The position numbers and the translations under genes are program-made. The notes below the pieces were generated by a model. That model was not told the origin of the DNA. It saw nothing but the letters and a program-made list of their open reading frames with translations, and searched no databases. A stretch of DNA of 64,000 nt. It comes from JACPYM01 sp963699175 (GTDB lineage: Bacteria > Acidobacteriota > Blastocatellia > RBC074). The DNA is taken from the NCBI GenBank assembly GCA_963699175.1, contig OY969418.1, positions 1,116,001-1,180,000 on the forward strand, in the 5' to 3' direction. Positions 24,946-34,204 of this stretch are shown piece after piece. Numbering within the stretch: position 1 is the first letter of the stretch; every line of letters starts with the position of its first letter.

Positions 24946-26325
24946 TTATTTCTGCTTCGCTCCTGGCGCAAGCAAGGTTATATCAATCGCATTTCCCATC
25001 GCTTGATAGCCAGCACGGTTCGGGTGTAGGCGGTCGCCCGCGCCGCCAATCGTGCTATTGGGTTGAAAGGCTGCGCGCAAGCCCCCGGTCTGCAGGTCTA
25101 CAGTGGCGGCATCAAAATCGGCGACAGCGTCAAAGAGGCCGCTCGTCCTGATGAACTGATTGACCGTTTGGCGGCGCTCATTCACTGCGGCGGTGCCAGC
25201 ATCCCCGTTGCTACCCAAGCCGGACGTGATCGTAGCCCCAATGATCTTCGGCTTGCCTTGTGCCCGCGCACGCTTCACGAGGTCCTGCATTCCGGCGATG
25301 GCTGCTTCTGCGCTAGCGCCTCTCGATAAATCGTTGATTCCTTCGAGCCAGACGATGGCGGAAAGGCCAGCGAGGCTGAGCACATCGCGTTCGAGCCGAG
25401 CCAGCGCCGAAGGGCCACCGGCAAAGGGATCATTCGGCGAATATTGCGCAGGCCCGCTGATCTGGTTGCCACCGATGCCGGCATTGACGACTGACACGCG
25501 GTTGCCATACGCGCGGTGCAATCGGCGCGACAGCACATCGGGCCAGCGATCATCACCGTTGAGGGTCGAGAGCGTACCGTCCGTGATGGAATCGCCAAAG
25601 CAAGCGACGACGGCAGTGTCAGCCGGCGCCATTACATCGAAGGCGTCGAGGAAATACCAGGATGTGGTGGTAAATGGAAAGCTGTCATCACTCTCTTCAT
25701 TGCCATGACTGCCAGTGCGCGGGGCGCTGAGATACGAAGTGGTGAGCGCCTTGGTGTGCCAGGTCATCGGGCCGCTGTTACCGGCAACGTGAAAGCTGAC
25801 GGTGAGTTTGCGCCCGGCCAGCAGTGGATCGTTCGCGTTTTTGACAAAAGACAGATTGATGGCGTCGCTGTAAGCAAACTTGCCAGCTTCGATGGTGAGG
25901 CTGTTCTTTCCCCCAAACAAGACGCGGCTGTTCGTACGCGCAGCGAGATTGCCTGCGCTGCTTTGCAAGCCGATGAAGACATCATCGAGCGTCACCGCGC
26001 GCGCGCCGAACACGTTCGAGAAACGCAGACGGCCACGGCTTCCCCACAAATCCGGTCGAATAATCAGGCGAAAGGTCTGATCAACCGCGCCCGTTTCGGC
26101 AGACTCAATGGCAAATTGAAGCACTGGTTGAGCCGAAGCGTTGCCCGATGGATATGGCCCCTGAGCCGAGGCCGCCCACGACGCTACCCATTTTTGTCCT
26201 TGAGCTTGCGATTTGGTCAAAGCCGCTGCACAACAGAGCGACAAGCTTAGTGCGAATGCCAAGCCTTTGCCCACTGGTGTCAGACGGCTGTGATTCACTG
26301 TGCGCTTCATAAAGAATTCGATCAT
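24946..26325 (-). CDS. Secreted SGNH/GDSL hydrolase
   Basis: 459 aa with a signal peptide (GLAFALSLSLCCAAALTKSQA, then QGQKWVASWAAS). The N-terminal beta-rich domain precedes the hydrolase domain: block I CFGDSITDG (catalytic Ser), block II VNAGIGGNQI, block III WLEGINDLS, and block V GDRLHPNRAGYQAMG (Asp-x-x-His). Such enzymes (rhamnogalacturonan acetylesterase/lysophospholipase-like) deacylate polysaccharides or lipids outside the cytoplasm. The start ATG overlaps the VOC gene's stop as ATGA (26322-26325), so the pair is translationally coupled; a second in-frame ATG at 26310 is nearer the signal peptide. Confidence 0.9.
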   Translation of the reverse strand: MIEFFMKRTVNHSRLTPVGKGLAFALSLSLCCAAALTKSQAQGQKWVASWAASAQGPYPSGNASAQPVLQFAIESAETGAVDQTFRLIIRPDLWGSRGRLRFSNVFGARAVTLDDVFIGLQSSAGNLAARTNSRVLFGGKNSLTIEAGKFAYSDAINLSFVKNANDPLLAGRKLTVSFHVAGNSGPMTWHTKALTTSYLSAPRTGSHGNEESDDSFPFTTTSWYFLDAFDVMAPADTAVVACFGDSITDGTLSTLNGDDRWPDVLSRRLHRAYGNRVSVVNAGIGGNQISGPAQYSPNDPFAGGPSALARLERDVLSLAGLSAIVWLEGINDLSRGASAEAAIAGMQDLVKRARAQGKPKIIGATITSGLGSNGDAGTAAVNERRQTVNQFIRTSGLFDAVADFDAATVDLQTGGLRAAFQPNSTIGGAGDRLHPNRAGYQAMGNAIDITLLAPGAKQK

Positions 26326-26705
26326 ACCTGAACGAGCTGTATGAGGTTACCGTAAGTGTCCTCGAAGACGGCAATGGTGGCCGGCCCCATCGGTGTAGGC
26401 TTCGTTTTGAACGTCACACCGAGCTTTTCCATTCTTTCGTACTCTTGTTGAATGTCTTCAACATTGAAAGCCGTCAAAGGAATCCCAGCTTCAAACAACG
26501 CTTTCTGGAAAGTCCTGGCAGGTGGGAAGCCCATCGGTTCAAGCAATAACTCGACACCACTTGGCTCTTCGGGCGAAACAACGGTGAGCCATTTGAACTC
26601 TCCACATGGGATGTTTTTGCTGACCACAAAGCCCAAGACCTCCGTATAAAACTTCAGGGCTTTGTCCTGGTCGTCTACCATGACTCTGGTTAGTTTGATC
26701 TTCAT
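26322..26705 (-). CDS. VOC-family (glyoxalase-like) protein
   Basis: 127 aa from the ATG at 26705 with GGAGG 6 nt upstream; the frame extends 13 codons further without a signal. It has the VOC pattern RVMVDDQDKALKFYTEVLGF, FKWLTVVSPEEPSGVELLLE and VAVFEDTYGNLIQLVQ-type ending (here IAVFEDTYGNLIQL). The Glu of the last strand and His/Glu equivalents suggest a metal site. It overlaps the following secreted hydrolase gene by 4 nt (ATGA). Function unknown. Confidence 0.85.
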   Translation of the reverse strand: MKIKLTRVMVDDQDKALKFYTEVLGFVVSKNIPCGEFKWLTVVSPEEPSGVELLLEPMGFPPARTFQKALFEAGIPLTAFNVEDIQQEYERMEKLGVTFKTKPTPMGPATIAVFEDTYGNLIQLVQV

Positions 26706-27190
26706 AAGGGCCTCCGGTTTGTTGTCGAGCTTCCGCTGCTGCAAACCTTTGATGGCGAGTCATTCACAGAGCGCGAGTGAAGCCACTCATCCATCCGTGA
26801 AGAGACCGAATCGCTGGCGTAACACAAAATGATAAAGCTGTCCTAGCTCGATCTTGATGGCCACCCTCGACTCAAAAGCCAGACTGGCGAGCCGTTCAAC
26901 GGCAAAGCCAGCGGCTCCCAAGTGGCGAGCAGGTATGCGGCTTGCTCCTAGTTTGGTAAGAGTTGTGTTTGCAAAAGGTCAGATACGCAATTCACGTATA
27001 GCATAAGCAGGCTACATTTGAAACGGATATTCCGCTTACTCTCACCCAACCGCAAATTTTTTCAAGCAGGTTGCGCTTCATTCGAACTGCGCCTTTGTTA
27101 CCTATCGTATTGCAAAAAGAAATTTGTGTATTTTGCATCTGGGCATCACACCAGACACAGCCAGGTTGGGTCTTTACTGATGGAGGATGT
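26706..27190. other. Gene-free stretch between divergent VOC and ECF-ankyrin genes
   Basis: 485 bp that must hold the promoters of the minus-strand VOC gene and the plus-strand ECF-ankyrin gene. Short frames here lack start signals and family resemblance. The part nearest the ECF gene (26990-27150) is A/T-richer than the surroundings. I cannot point to a -35/-10 pair with confidence. Confidence 0.5.
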
Positions 27191-29722
27191 TTGCCGGACA
27201 AACAACGAATCTCGTCATTAGTGCGCGCGGCGCAAACGGGCGACCAACTCGCCTTTGCGGAATTGGTGCGCGCCTACCAAGACATTGCAGTGGCTTATGC
27301 AACTGCCCTTCTGGGCAATTACCATTTGGCCGAGGATGCGGCACAGGAAGCCTTTGTCGAGGCCTATCGAGAGTTAGCAGCGTTGCGCGAGCCAGCCGCT
27401 TTCGCCGCCTGGTTTCGCACCATCATTTTCAAACACTGCGACCGGTTACGGCGTCGCAAGCAGCATCCGCTCACCGGATTGGAAGCCGCGCTGGAAGTTG
27501 CTTCGCCCGCGCCCTCGCCAGAGGAAAGCTTGGAGTTGCATGAAACCAGGGCTTCCGTCTGGCAAGCAATTGCGGCTTTGTCCGATGCTGAGCGTGCGGT
27601 CGTGTTGCTCTACTACATGGGCGAACACTCGCACGCCGTGATCGCTGAATTTCTGAATGTTTCCGCCAACGCTGTCAAGACCAGACTGTATGCGGCGCGC
27701 AAACGCTTGAGAAAACATATGGGACACATCGAAGAAAACCTGAACGCGGCACGCCCGTCGAGCGACGCAAACTTTGCTGAGAAGGTTCAGCGCATGATCC
27801 AGCCAGAAGCACTGAAGAAGAATGATCGCCTGTTTTGGTCGCCCGGCATGGGCACAGATGTCTGGGAGATGTTCTGTGCTTGCATCACGGGAGACTTGGA
27901 GACCGTCAAGCGGCTGCTCGACAAAGATCCGAGCCTGGCACGCGCGCACTACGAATATCGCACGGCGCTGTCTTTTGCCGTGCGCGAGAATCAGTTGGAG
28001 GTCGCGGCCTACTTGATCGAGCACGGCACCACATTCTCTTTAGGCAACGTGCTTGAGATGGCGCGCGACCGTGGTTACACAGAGATGGAGAAGCTGTTGG
28101 AAGTTGCGCTGATGGGTGCTAAGGGAAGCGCGCCTGAGGGAGAGGCTATGGCCGCCGCGATTCGAGAGCGAGACCTGGCGAAGGTGCGCAGCCTGCTCGA
28201 TGCTGATCCTAAGCTTGTTCATGCGCCCGATGAGCGCACGAATCAGCCGATTCATTGGGCGGTGATGACGCGGCAACTCGATATGATTGACGAATTGCTC
28301 GCGCGCGGTGCGGACATCAATGCCCAGCGTGGCGATGGCGCACGCCCGATTCAACTCACCAATGGGGATTACATGTATCGCGGCTGGCGCGATGTGCCAC
28401 GCGATTGGCCAACCACGCCGCCCGATGTGCGCGCGCACCTCCGCGCACGCGGCGCATTCGTAGACATCTGTACCGCCTCATTCATCGGCGATTTGGAACG
28501 CGTGAAAGAGTTGCTTAATCAAGACCCGTCGCTGGCGAATCGTCCATCGGATTACGTGACCTACTACGCCTGCTCCGGCACGCCTTTGCGCAATGCTGCT
28601 ACCACCGGGCATATAGAAATCGTCAAGCTGCTCCTGGAACACGGCGCCGATCCGAATCTGCCCGAAGAGCACATCGCCCCGCGTGGCCATGCGCTGCATT
28701 CGGCGGTCTGCAATGGGCACATCGAAATCGTCAGACTGCTGTTGGAGCATGGCGCTTACCCGAACGTGGAAGTCGAAAGCTCCGCCGACACGCTGAGTGC
28801 TGCGCTCGGCGCTGCGGGCTATCAAACCGAGCGCAACCAGGAGATGGTTGACCTGCTCTGTTCGTATGGCGCTGCTCGACCGGTGCATCTGCTGGCCCAC
28901 TGCAACGACCTACAGACGGCGGCAGCGGTCTTTGCGGCCAACCCGGCGCTGGCCGACGATATTGACGCGCTGGGCAGCGCGGCGGGCAACGAGGCCTTCC
29001 TCCGTTTGATGTTGCGCTACCAACCAGACTTGCCCAAACGCCGTGCGGTTGGCGGCGGCACGCGCGAGCTTACCGAGTTGCTGTTTCGTCACGGCATGAA
29101 TCCTAATCAGCCGAACTGGCTACGCATCACGCCTCTGCATTACTTCGCCGAATCAGGTGATTTGCAAAATGCCGCTATCTTCATTGAGCACGGCGCTGAT
29201 CTAAACGCGCGAGAAGAAGAACACTGTTCGACACCGCTGGGCTGGGCGGCTCGCTGCGGTAAAACACGTATGGTCGAACTGCTTTTGCGCAGTGGTGCCA
29301 AGCCGAACTTGCCTGACGATCCGCCGTGGGCGACGCCGCTTCAGTGGGCGACCCGGCGTGGGCATGAGGAGATTGTGCGCATACTGACCGAGTATGAAAA
29401 GACAGGCGCGCTGCCAATTCACAACTTGGAAGAATATGAAACTCTGGCTCAATCCCTGGTTGAAGCCTATGGATCGGGTGATGACGCTCCGATGCAGCGG
29501 GTTATGGATCACTTCCAGATCAGGCGACAGCTGACCTGGGATCAGCCCTCGAAAGAGGTGCGACGCGCACGTCTGCGCCGGGGTGTGTGCGAACGCTTAG
29601 GCACAAGGGCGGACGCCGAGAATGAAAGTGACACGCTTGCGCTAGCCGACGCTCAACTCTTGATCGCCCGCTCGCTGGGCTACGAGAGTTGGGCTCAGTT
29701 GACGCAACACATCAATAATTGA
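27191..29722 (+). CDS. ECF sigma factor fused to a long ankyrin-repeat domain
   Basis: About 843 aa from a TTG at 27191, the first codon with a good ribosome-binding site (GGAGG 4 nt upstream) before the sigma domain; the open frame reaches back to 27071. Residues about 25-90 are sigma region 2 (NYHLAEDAAQEAFVEAY, WFRTIIFKHCDRLRRRK) and 132-178 region 4 (SDAERAVVLLYYMGEHS, NAVKTRLYAARKRLRKHM). After a linker come some 12 ankyrin repeats (ACITGDLETVKRLLDKDP, LEVAAYLIEHG, HIEIVRLLLEHGAYPN, and similar). The end carries DAQLLIARSLGYESWAQL, the module also found in the LRR gene at 18644 and the ankyrin gene at 31437. It is probably a sigma factor gated by protein contacts through its ankyrins (inference). 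Its ankyrin half is tandemly duplicated in the next gene. Confidence 0.88.
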   Translation: MPDKQRISSLVRAAQTGDQLAFAELVRAYQDIAVAYATALLGNYHLAEDAAQEAFVEAYRELAALREPAAFAAWFRTIIFKHCDRLRRRKQHPLTGLEAALEVASPAPSPEESLELHETRASVWQAIAALSDAERAVVLLYYMGEHSHAVIAEFLNVSANAVKTRLYAARKRLRKHMGHIEENLNAARPSSDANFAEKVQRMIQPEALKKNDRLFWSPGMGTDVWEMFCACITGDLETVKRLLDKDPSLARAHYEYRTALSFAVRENQLEVAAYLIEHGTTFSLGNVLEMARDRGYTEMEKLLEVALMGAKGSAPEGEAMAAAIRERDLAKVRSLLDADPKLVHAPDERTNQPIHWAVMTRQLDMIDELLARGADINAQRGDGARPIQLTNGDYMYRGWRDVPRDWPTTPPDVRAHLRARGAFVDICTASFIGDLERVKELLNQDPSLANRPSDYVTYYACSGTPLRNAATTGHIEIVKLLLEHGADPNLPEEHIAPRGHALHSAVCNGHIEIVRLLLEHGAYPNVEVESSADTLSAALGAAGYQTERNQEMVDLLCSYGAARPVHLLAHCNDLQTAAAVFAANPALADDIDALGSAAGNEAFLRLMLRYQPDLPKRRAVGGGTRELTELLFRHGMNPNQPNWLRITPLHYFAESGDLQNAAIFIEHGADLNAREEEHCSTPLGWAARCGKTRMVELLLRSGAKPNLPDDPPWATPLQWATRRGHEEIVRILTEYEKTGALPIHNLEEYETLAQSLVEAYGSGDDAPMQRVMDHFQIRRQLTWDQPSKEVRRARLRRGVCERLGTRADAENESDTLALADAQLLIARSLGYESWAQLTQHINN

Positions 29723-29730
29723 GGAAATGC

Positions 29731-31434
29731 ATGGGACACATGGAAGAGAGCTTAAATGCCACACGCCTGACAAGTAACTCGCAGTTCTCCGAGAAAGTTC
29801 AGCGCATGATCCAACCGGAGGTGCTAAAAAAACAGGAGCCGCTGACCTGGTCGCCCGGACTGGGCACAGATGTCTGGGAACTGTTCTGCGCGTGTATCAC
29901 GGGAGACCTGGCAACGGTCAAGCGGCTGATGAACCAAGACCCAGCGCTGGTGCGCTGCAACTATGCGTATCGCACGCCGATCTATTTCGCCGTGCGCGAG
30001 AACCAAATCGAAGTCGCCGCTTTCCTGCTCGAATACGGCGCTGATCCGCTCAGTCTGGCGGTGAATGACAGCCTCTTAAACATCTGTCGTGATCGTGGCT
30101 ACCTGGAGATGGAGAAGTTATTGGAAGCCAAGCTCGCCAGCGTGCAGGGGGCTTCACCAAAAGGCGAGGCCATCGCGGTAGCAATCCGCGAACACGACTT
30201 GGCAAAGGTGCGCAGCCTGCTCGACGCCCAGCCTGAACTGTTGCACGCGGGCGATGGAAGTTCCAATCAGCCGATCCATTGGGCAGTGATGACGCGGCAA
30301 CTCGATGTGATTGACGAACTGCTCTCACGCGGCGCGGACATCAACGCCGCACGCTTTGACGGCGGGCGTCCGATTCAGCTCTGCAACGGCGATTACACCT
30401 TTCGCGGCTGGCGTGACGTGCCGGAGGATTGGCCGACTACTCCGGCGCAAGTGCTCGCGCATCTGCGCACACATGGCGCGTATGTAGACATCTGCACGGC
30501 TGCGAGTATTGGCGACCTGGAACGCGTGACAGAACTGCTCGACCAAGACCCCTCGCTAGCCAATCGTGTTTCGGAATACGTCACTTACTACATTGGCTCT
30601 GGCGCGCCACTAAAGAACGCCGCGGCTCGAGGGCATCTCGAAATCGTGAAGCTGCTGCTGGAACGCGGCGCTGATCCGAATCTCCCAGAAGAGCATATCG
30701 CCCCGCACGGCCACGCGCTCTATTCGGCCGCCGCCAACGGACACTACGAAATCGCCAAGCTCCTGTTGGAGCATGGCGCTTACCCGAATCCAGAAGTCGA
30801 AAGTTCCGCTGACGCGTTGAGCCGGGCGCTCTCGAATGCTGACCAACCAATGATTGATCTGCTCTGTTCGTACGGCGCTGCGCGCGCTGTGCATCTGCTG
30901 GCCTATCACGGCGACGTGCAGACTGCGGCGGCAGTCTTCGACGCCAATCCGGCAATGGCAGACGATCCCGACGCGTTGGCCAATGCTGCGGGAGAGGGGC
31001 AGGAGCCATTTGTGCGCTTGATGCTGCACTACCAGCCCGACCTGCCCAAGCGCATCGTCTTTCCCGGCTGGTCGGTCGGCGCGAAGACGCGCGAGTTGAA
31101 CGAACTGCTATTCGAGCATGGGATGAACCCAAGCCAACCTGATTGGTTGCGTGCGACGCCGCTACACCATTTTGCGCGGAAGGGTGACGTGGAAAAGGCC
31201 ACACTCTTCATCGAGCACGGAGCTGACCTGCACGCCCGCGATGAGGAGATTTGTTCGACGCCGCTCGCGTGGGCGGCCAAATTCGGCCAGACTGCGATGG
31301 CCGAGCTACTGCTGAAACACGGCACAAAACCGAACCTGCCCGACGATCCGCCGTGGGCCACGCCGCTCGCTTGGGCGACGCGACGCGGTCACAACGAGAT
31401 TGTGGAACTGCTGAAACAACACGGCGCAACCTGA
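29731..31434 (+). CDS. Ankyrin-repeat protein, tandem paralogue of the preceding gene without the sigma domain
   Basis: 567 aa from the ATG at 29731 (AGGAA 6 nt upstream, 8 nt after the previous stop). The frame opens at 29719, and its first residues MRKCMGHMEESLNA correspond to LRKHMGHIEENLNA at the end of sigma region 4 in the preceding protein. The two then align along nearly their whole ankyrin region (for example EKVQRMIQPEVLKK, DVWELFCACITGDL, DDPPWATPLAWATRRGH). It lacks regions 2 and 4 and the final DAQ module. It arose by partial tandem duplication, and could act as a competitor or anti-sigma-like decoy for ligands of the fused sigma factor (inference). No signal peptide. Confidence 0.88.
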   Translation: MGHMEESLNATRLTSNSQFSEKVQRMIQPEVLKKQEPLTWSPGLGTDVWELFCACITGDLATVKRLMNQDPALVRCNYAYRTPIYFAVRENQIEVAAFLLEYGADPLSLAVNDSLLNICRDRGYLEMEKLLEAKLASVQGASPKGEAIAVAIREHDLAKVRSLLDAQPELLHAGDGSSNQPIHWAVMTRQLDVIDELLSRGADINAARFDGGRPIQLCNGDYTFRGWRDVPEDWPTTPAQVLAHLRTHGAYVDICTAASIGDLERVTELLDQDPSLANRVSEYVTYYIGSGAPLKNAAARGHLEIVKLLLERGADPNLPEEHIAPHGHALYSAAANGHYEIAKLLLEHGAYPNPEVESSADALSRALSNADQPMIDLLCSYGAARAVHLLAYHGDVQTAAAVFDANPAMADDPDALANAAGEGQEPFVRLMLHYQPDLPKRIVFPGWSVGAKTRELNELLFEHGMNPSQPDWLRATPLHHFARKGDVEKATLFIEHGADLHARDEEICSTPLAWAAKFGQTAMAELLLKHGTKPNLPDDPPWATPLAWATRRGHNEIVELLKQHGAT

Positions 31435-31436
31435 TC

Positions 31437-32762
31437 TTAGCGCGGCAGCTCGCCACGGAGCGCCGCCAGCATGCGCGGGTCGGAACGCATTTTCTCTGCG
31501 GCGCGTCGCCGGTCTTCATCGTCTTCATACCACTGTGGGTCCAGTTTTGCGCCTGCCTGCGCCAGGAGCGCGACCACTTCGTAGTAGTCTGCGCGTCCGG
31601 GGCTTTCCGGGGCGCCCCAGCCGTACAGCGCCCAACCCAGGGGCGTTCCACCGAAACTTTCGTCTTTCGCGTCAATCGGCGCGCCGTGCTCCAGCAACAG
31701 CCTGACGGTATCCACGTGTCCGCCGAACGCGGCCCAATGCAGTCCAGTCTGTCCGTTATGCTTGAGCTTCACGTCCATCTCCATACCTCTATGCAATAGG
31801 AATTCGACGACGCTGGTTCGGCCGAATTCACAGGCCCAAGCGAATCCGGCCTTCATTTGTTCCTGCGTCGCAGGCGGCTTCAGGCTGCTGTTGTCGTTAA
31901 AGAAGCTTTTGACCACGTCAAGGTACCCGACTCCGGCGGTTCCTTCCAGGTCTAAGCGCGCGCCGCGACTCGCAAAGAACTCGGCCGCCTCCCCGCGCCC
32001 GTTATGCAGGCAGCCATTGACCTCGCTGCCCCCATCCGGCCCGTCAATGATTGCGCCGTGCTTGATCAGCAGGTCCATCAGCGGGAACTGCACACCAGCG
32101 TTTTCCGGATGCCAACTCGTCGCCGTCAATCCGAGCGTGGTCGAGCGGCCGCCATACGCGTCTGACTCCGCATTGACATCAGCCCCGGCCTTCAGCAGCA
32201 GTTCCGTGATCTCGACAATATTCTTCGGCGTCTTCTGGCGGAAGTCTTCGACGCCGTTGGCCGAGACATAATGGAGCAGGGTCGAGCGATGTTCACGCGT
32301 TGAACGCGCCCGCACCAGTTCCGGATTCTCGCTCAACAGTTGCTCGAGCCTCGCCAAATCGCCGCTGACGATCGCGTCCGCCGCCGCTTCGAACTGCGAG
32401 ACTGGCGAATTGGTGCGTTCCAGCGCTTCAAGGTGCTTGGCAAACTTCGGCCAACTCGCGAAGCCGTGCCCGCGCGCGACGAAGAACTGCGCGTCGGCCA
32501 GCCGACACCGCGCGGCGCGTTCATTCGTCTGCCTGAACTTGTGCCAGCGTTGCTCGATCTGTTCCGCTTCGAAGGCGATCCGTCTTCGGATTTCGAGCGT
32601 GATCCCCATGCCTTGCAGCCGGGCGAGCGTTTCTGCCCAGCGCGCGGCCCAGTCGCGGATTGCGCCCGCGCCGCCGGACTTGCAAGCGTGTTGGAAGTCT
32701 TTGGCGAGCTTCTTGTATTGTTCCAGGTTGGGACGAGGCGGAAGTGGAAGTGCGTCAGACAT
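31437..32762 (-). CDS. Ankyrin-repeat protein with N-terminal 'PRPNLEQ' / DAQ module
   Basis: 441 aa with AAGGAG 7 nt before the ATG. The N-terminus (LPPRPNLEQYKKLAKDFQHA) matches the opening of the LRR protein at 18644, and ADAQFFVARGHGFASWPKF is the shared module. Ankyrin repeats follow from about residue 125 (LARLEQLLSENPELV, EITELLLKAGADVNAE, GLHWAAFGGHVDTVRLLLEHGAPIDAK). Probably cytoplasmic. It converges with the ankyrin gene ending at 31434, only 2 bp apart. Its leader contains the conserved 40-nt block (32844-32883). Confidence 0.88.
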   Translation of the reverse strand: MSDALPLPPRPNLEQYKKLAKDFQHACKSGGAGAIRDWAARWAETLARLQGMGITLEIRRRIAFEAEQIEQRWHKFRQTNERAARCRLADAQFFVARGHGFASWPKFAKHLEALERTNSPVSQFEAAADAIVSGDLARLEQLLSENPELVRARSTREHRSTLLHYVSANGVEDFRQKTPKNIVEITELLLKAGADVNAESDAYGGRSTTLGLTATSWHPENAGVQFPLMDLLIKHGAIIDGPDGGSEVNGCLHNGRGEAAEFFASRGARLDLEGTAGVGYLDVVKSFFNDNSSLKPPATQEQMKAGFAWACEFGRTSVVEFLLHRGMEMDVKLKHNGQTGLHWAAFGGHVDTVRLLLEHGAPIDAKDESFGGTPLGWALYGWGAPESPGRADYYEVVALLAQAGAKLDPQWYEDDEDRRRAAEKMRSDPRMLAALRGELPR

Positions 32763-32843
32763 ACGAAACTCCTTTCATGGTTGTGCCTGGCGTCCGCCCT
32801 CACTCAGGCTGAAAGAAGGTTCGTAACCTTGATTGTGTTGCTT

Positions 32844-32883
32844 CAGGTGGGCACGGCCCTTTCCGCGGACTGGATGCGCCCTG
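32844..32883 (-). promoter_or_regulatory. Second copy of the conserved 40-nt leader block, upstream of the ankyrin gene
   Basis: On the minus strand it matches 20700-20739 with three differences and lies 82-121 nt before the ankyrin start codon, nearly the same distance as in the LRR gene. The surrounding segment GCTGAAAGAAG (plus strand, near 32808) is also shared. The interval is the divergent region to the KirBac gene (33010), so it might serve both directions. Confidence 0.55.
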
Positions 32884-33009
32884 CGCGCTCGCGGCGACTG
32901 TAACGCTTTGCCAAGGGCACAGTCAATCGTATTGCTTTTGCGGACTGAGGCTCGCTTACGGCAGAATGGCACACGCGAAGCTGACCATCTCATAAAGAGT
33001 ATCAACGGC

Positions 33010-33996
33010 ATGGAAAGCAATCGGAGCCGCGCCACAGACGCCGCTAACATTTTCAATCTGCCGCCCGTTCCAGAGCAGGCTTCGCCCGATCTGGGCTTCG
33101 GCACAGTTGTCGCGCGTGAGAGCCGGGAGCGGTTGCTCAATCGCGATGGCAGTTTCAACGTCGAGCGGCGCGGTCTGCGTTTTTGGTCTTCGCTCAGTCT
33201 CTATCATTCATTACTGACAATGAGCTGGGGCAAGTTCCTTGGCCTGATGAGCATCGGCTATTTAGTCATCAATTTGGTTTTTGCGACAGCCTACTTAGCG
33301 GCGGGGCCGCACGCCTTGGCAGTGCCCGACGGGTTCGAGGTCAAGAATCGCTTCTGGGTGGCTTTCTTTTTCAGTGTGCACACCTTTGCCACCATTGGTT
33401 ACGGCAACATTACGCCGCTGGCCCTGGTAGCGAACATCATCGTCACCATCGAATCGTTGACGGGCTTGCTTGGTGTCACGCTGGCGACGGGGCTGCTCTT
33501 TGCCCGCTTCTCGCGCCCGACCGTGCAGATCATCTTCAGTGAACGCGCCGTCGTGGCGCCTTTTCACGACGGCCAGGCGTGGATGTTTCGCATCACCAAC
33601 GCGCGCAGCAATCAATTGGTCGAGTTGAGCGCAACCGTGATGTACACGCAATTCGAAGAGAGCAAGGGCCAGCCGACGCGACGCTTTTATCCATTGCAAT
33701 TGGAACTGACCAAAGTCACCTTCTTTAGCTTGAGCTGGACCATCGTGCATCCGATCAACGAGGAAAGCCCATTGCACGGATTGACCGAGGCAGATTTGCG
33801 CGCGCGCGCTGCCGAGTTTTTGATTCTCCTGACCGGCACGGATGAGACCTTCTCGCAAACCGTACACACGCGCTCGTCCTACAAATTTGATGAGATAGTC
33901 TGGGGCGCGAAATTCGCCAACATCTACAACAAACCTACGCCCGGCGGCAAAGTGACGATTGATGTGCGGCGCTTGAGCCAAATTGAGAAGGTATGA
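33010..33996 (+). CDS. Prokaryotic inward-rectifier potassium channel (KirBac type)
   Basis: 328 aa from the ATG at 33010; the ribosome-binding site is weak, and the long upstream extension of the frame crosses the conserved leader and is not coding-like. Features: slide helix (WSSLSLYHSLLTMSWGKF), TM1 (LGLMSIGYLVINLVFATAYL), pore helix and filter FATIGYGNITPL (TIGYG, residues 128-132), TM2 (IIVTIESLTGLLGVTLATGLLFARF), then the cytoplasmic Kir immunoglobulin-like domain (RPTVQIIFSERAVVAPF, LVELSATVMYTQFEE, FSLSWTIVHPINEESPL). It would conduct K+ across the inner membrane with gating by the C-terminal domain. Stand-alone gene. Confidence 0.94.
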   Translation: MESNRSRATDAANIFNLPPVPEQASPDLGFGTVVARESRERLLNRDGSFNVERRGLRFWSSLSLYHSLLTMSWGKFLGLMSIGYLVINLVFATAYLAAGPHALAVPDGFEVKNRFWVAFFFSVHTFATIGYGNITPLALVANIIVTIESLTGLLGVTLATGLLFARFSRPTVQIIFSERAVVAPFHDGQAWMFRITNARSNQLVELSATVMYTQFEESKGQPTRRFYPLQLELTKVTFFSLSWTIVHPINEESPLHGLTEADLRARAAEFLILLTGTDETFSQTVHTRSSYKFDEIVWGAKFANIYNKPTPGGKVTIDVRRLSQIEKV

Positions 33997-33999
33997 CAT

Positions 34000-34204
34000 A
34001 AGCCGAGCTAAGTAAGTTGTAAAAAGCTCTTTCACAAAAACCTTTCACCACGAAGAAACGAAGAACACGAAGGACGGTGAAGCAACCGCGAGGTTTGCGG
34101 GCCTTTTCTTTCCCTGCCTGTTCTTCGCGGAGCGTTCTTGCAGCCTGGCGCGCTCCCCGCTATGCTATCCGACTTTCGCGGCGCTCGTTAAATCAAAAGA
34201 GAAG
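34000..34204. other. Short intergenic stretch with a dispersed-repeat-like segment
   Basis: Near 34047-34072 is TTCACCACGAAGAAACGAAG, resembling the simple GA-rich repeats scattered in genomes of this phylum, and a partial complement (TTCTTCGCGGAG) near 34120. No gene is seen between the channel and the Nudix gene. Confidence 0.4.
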
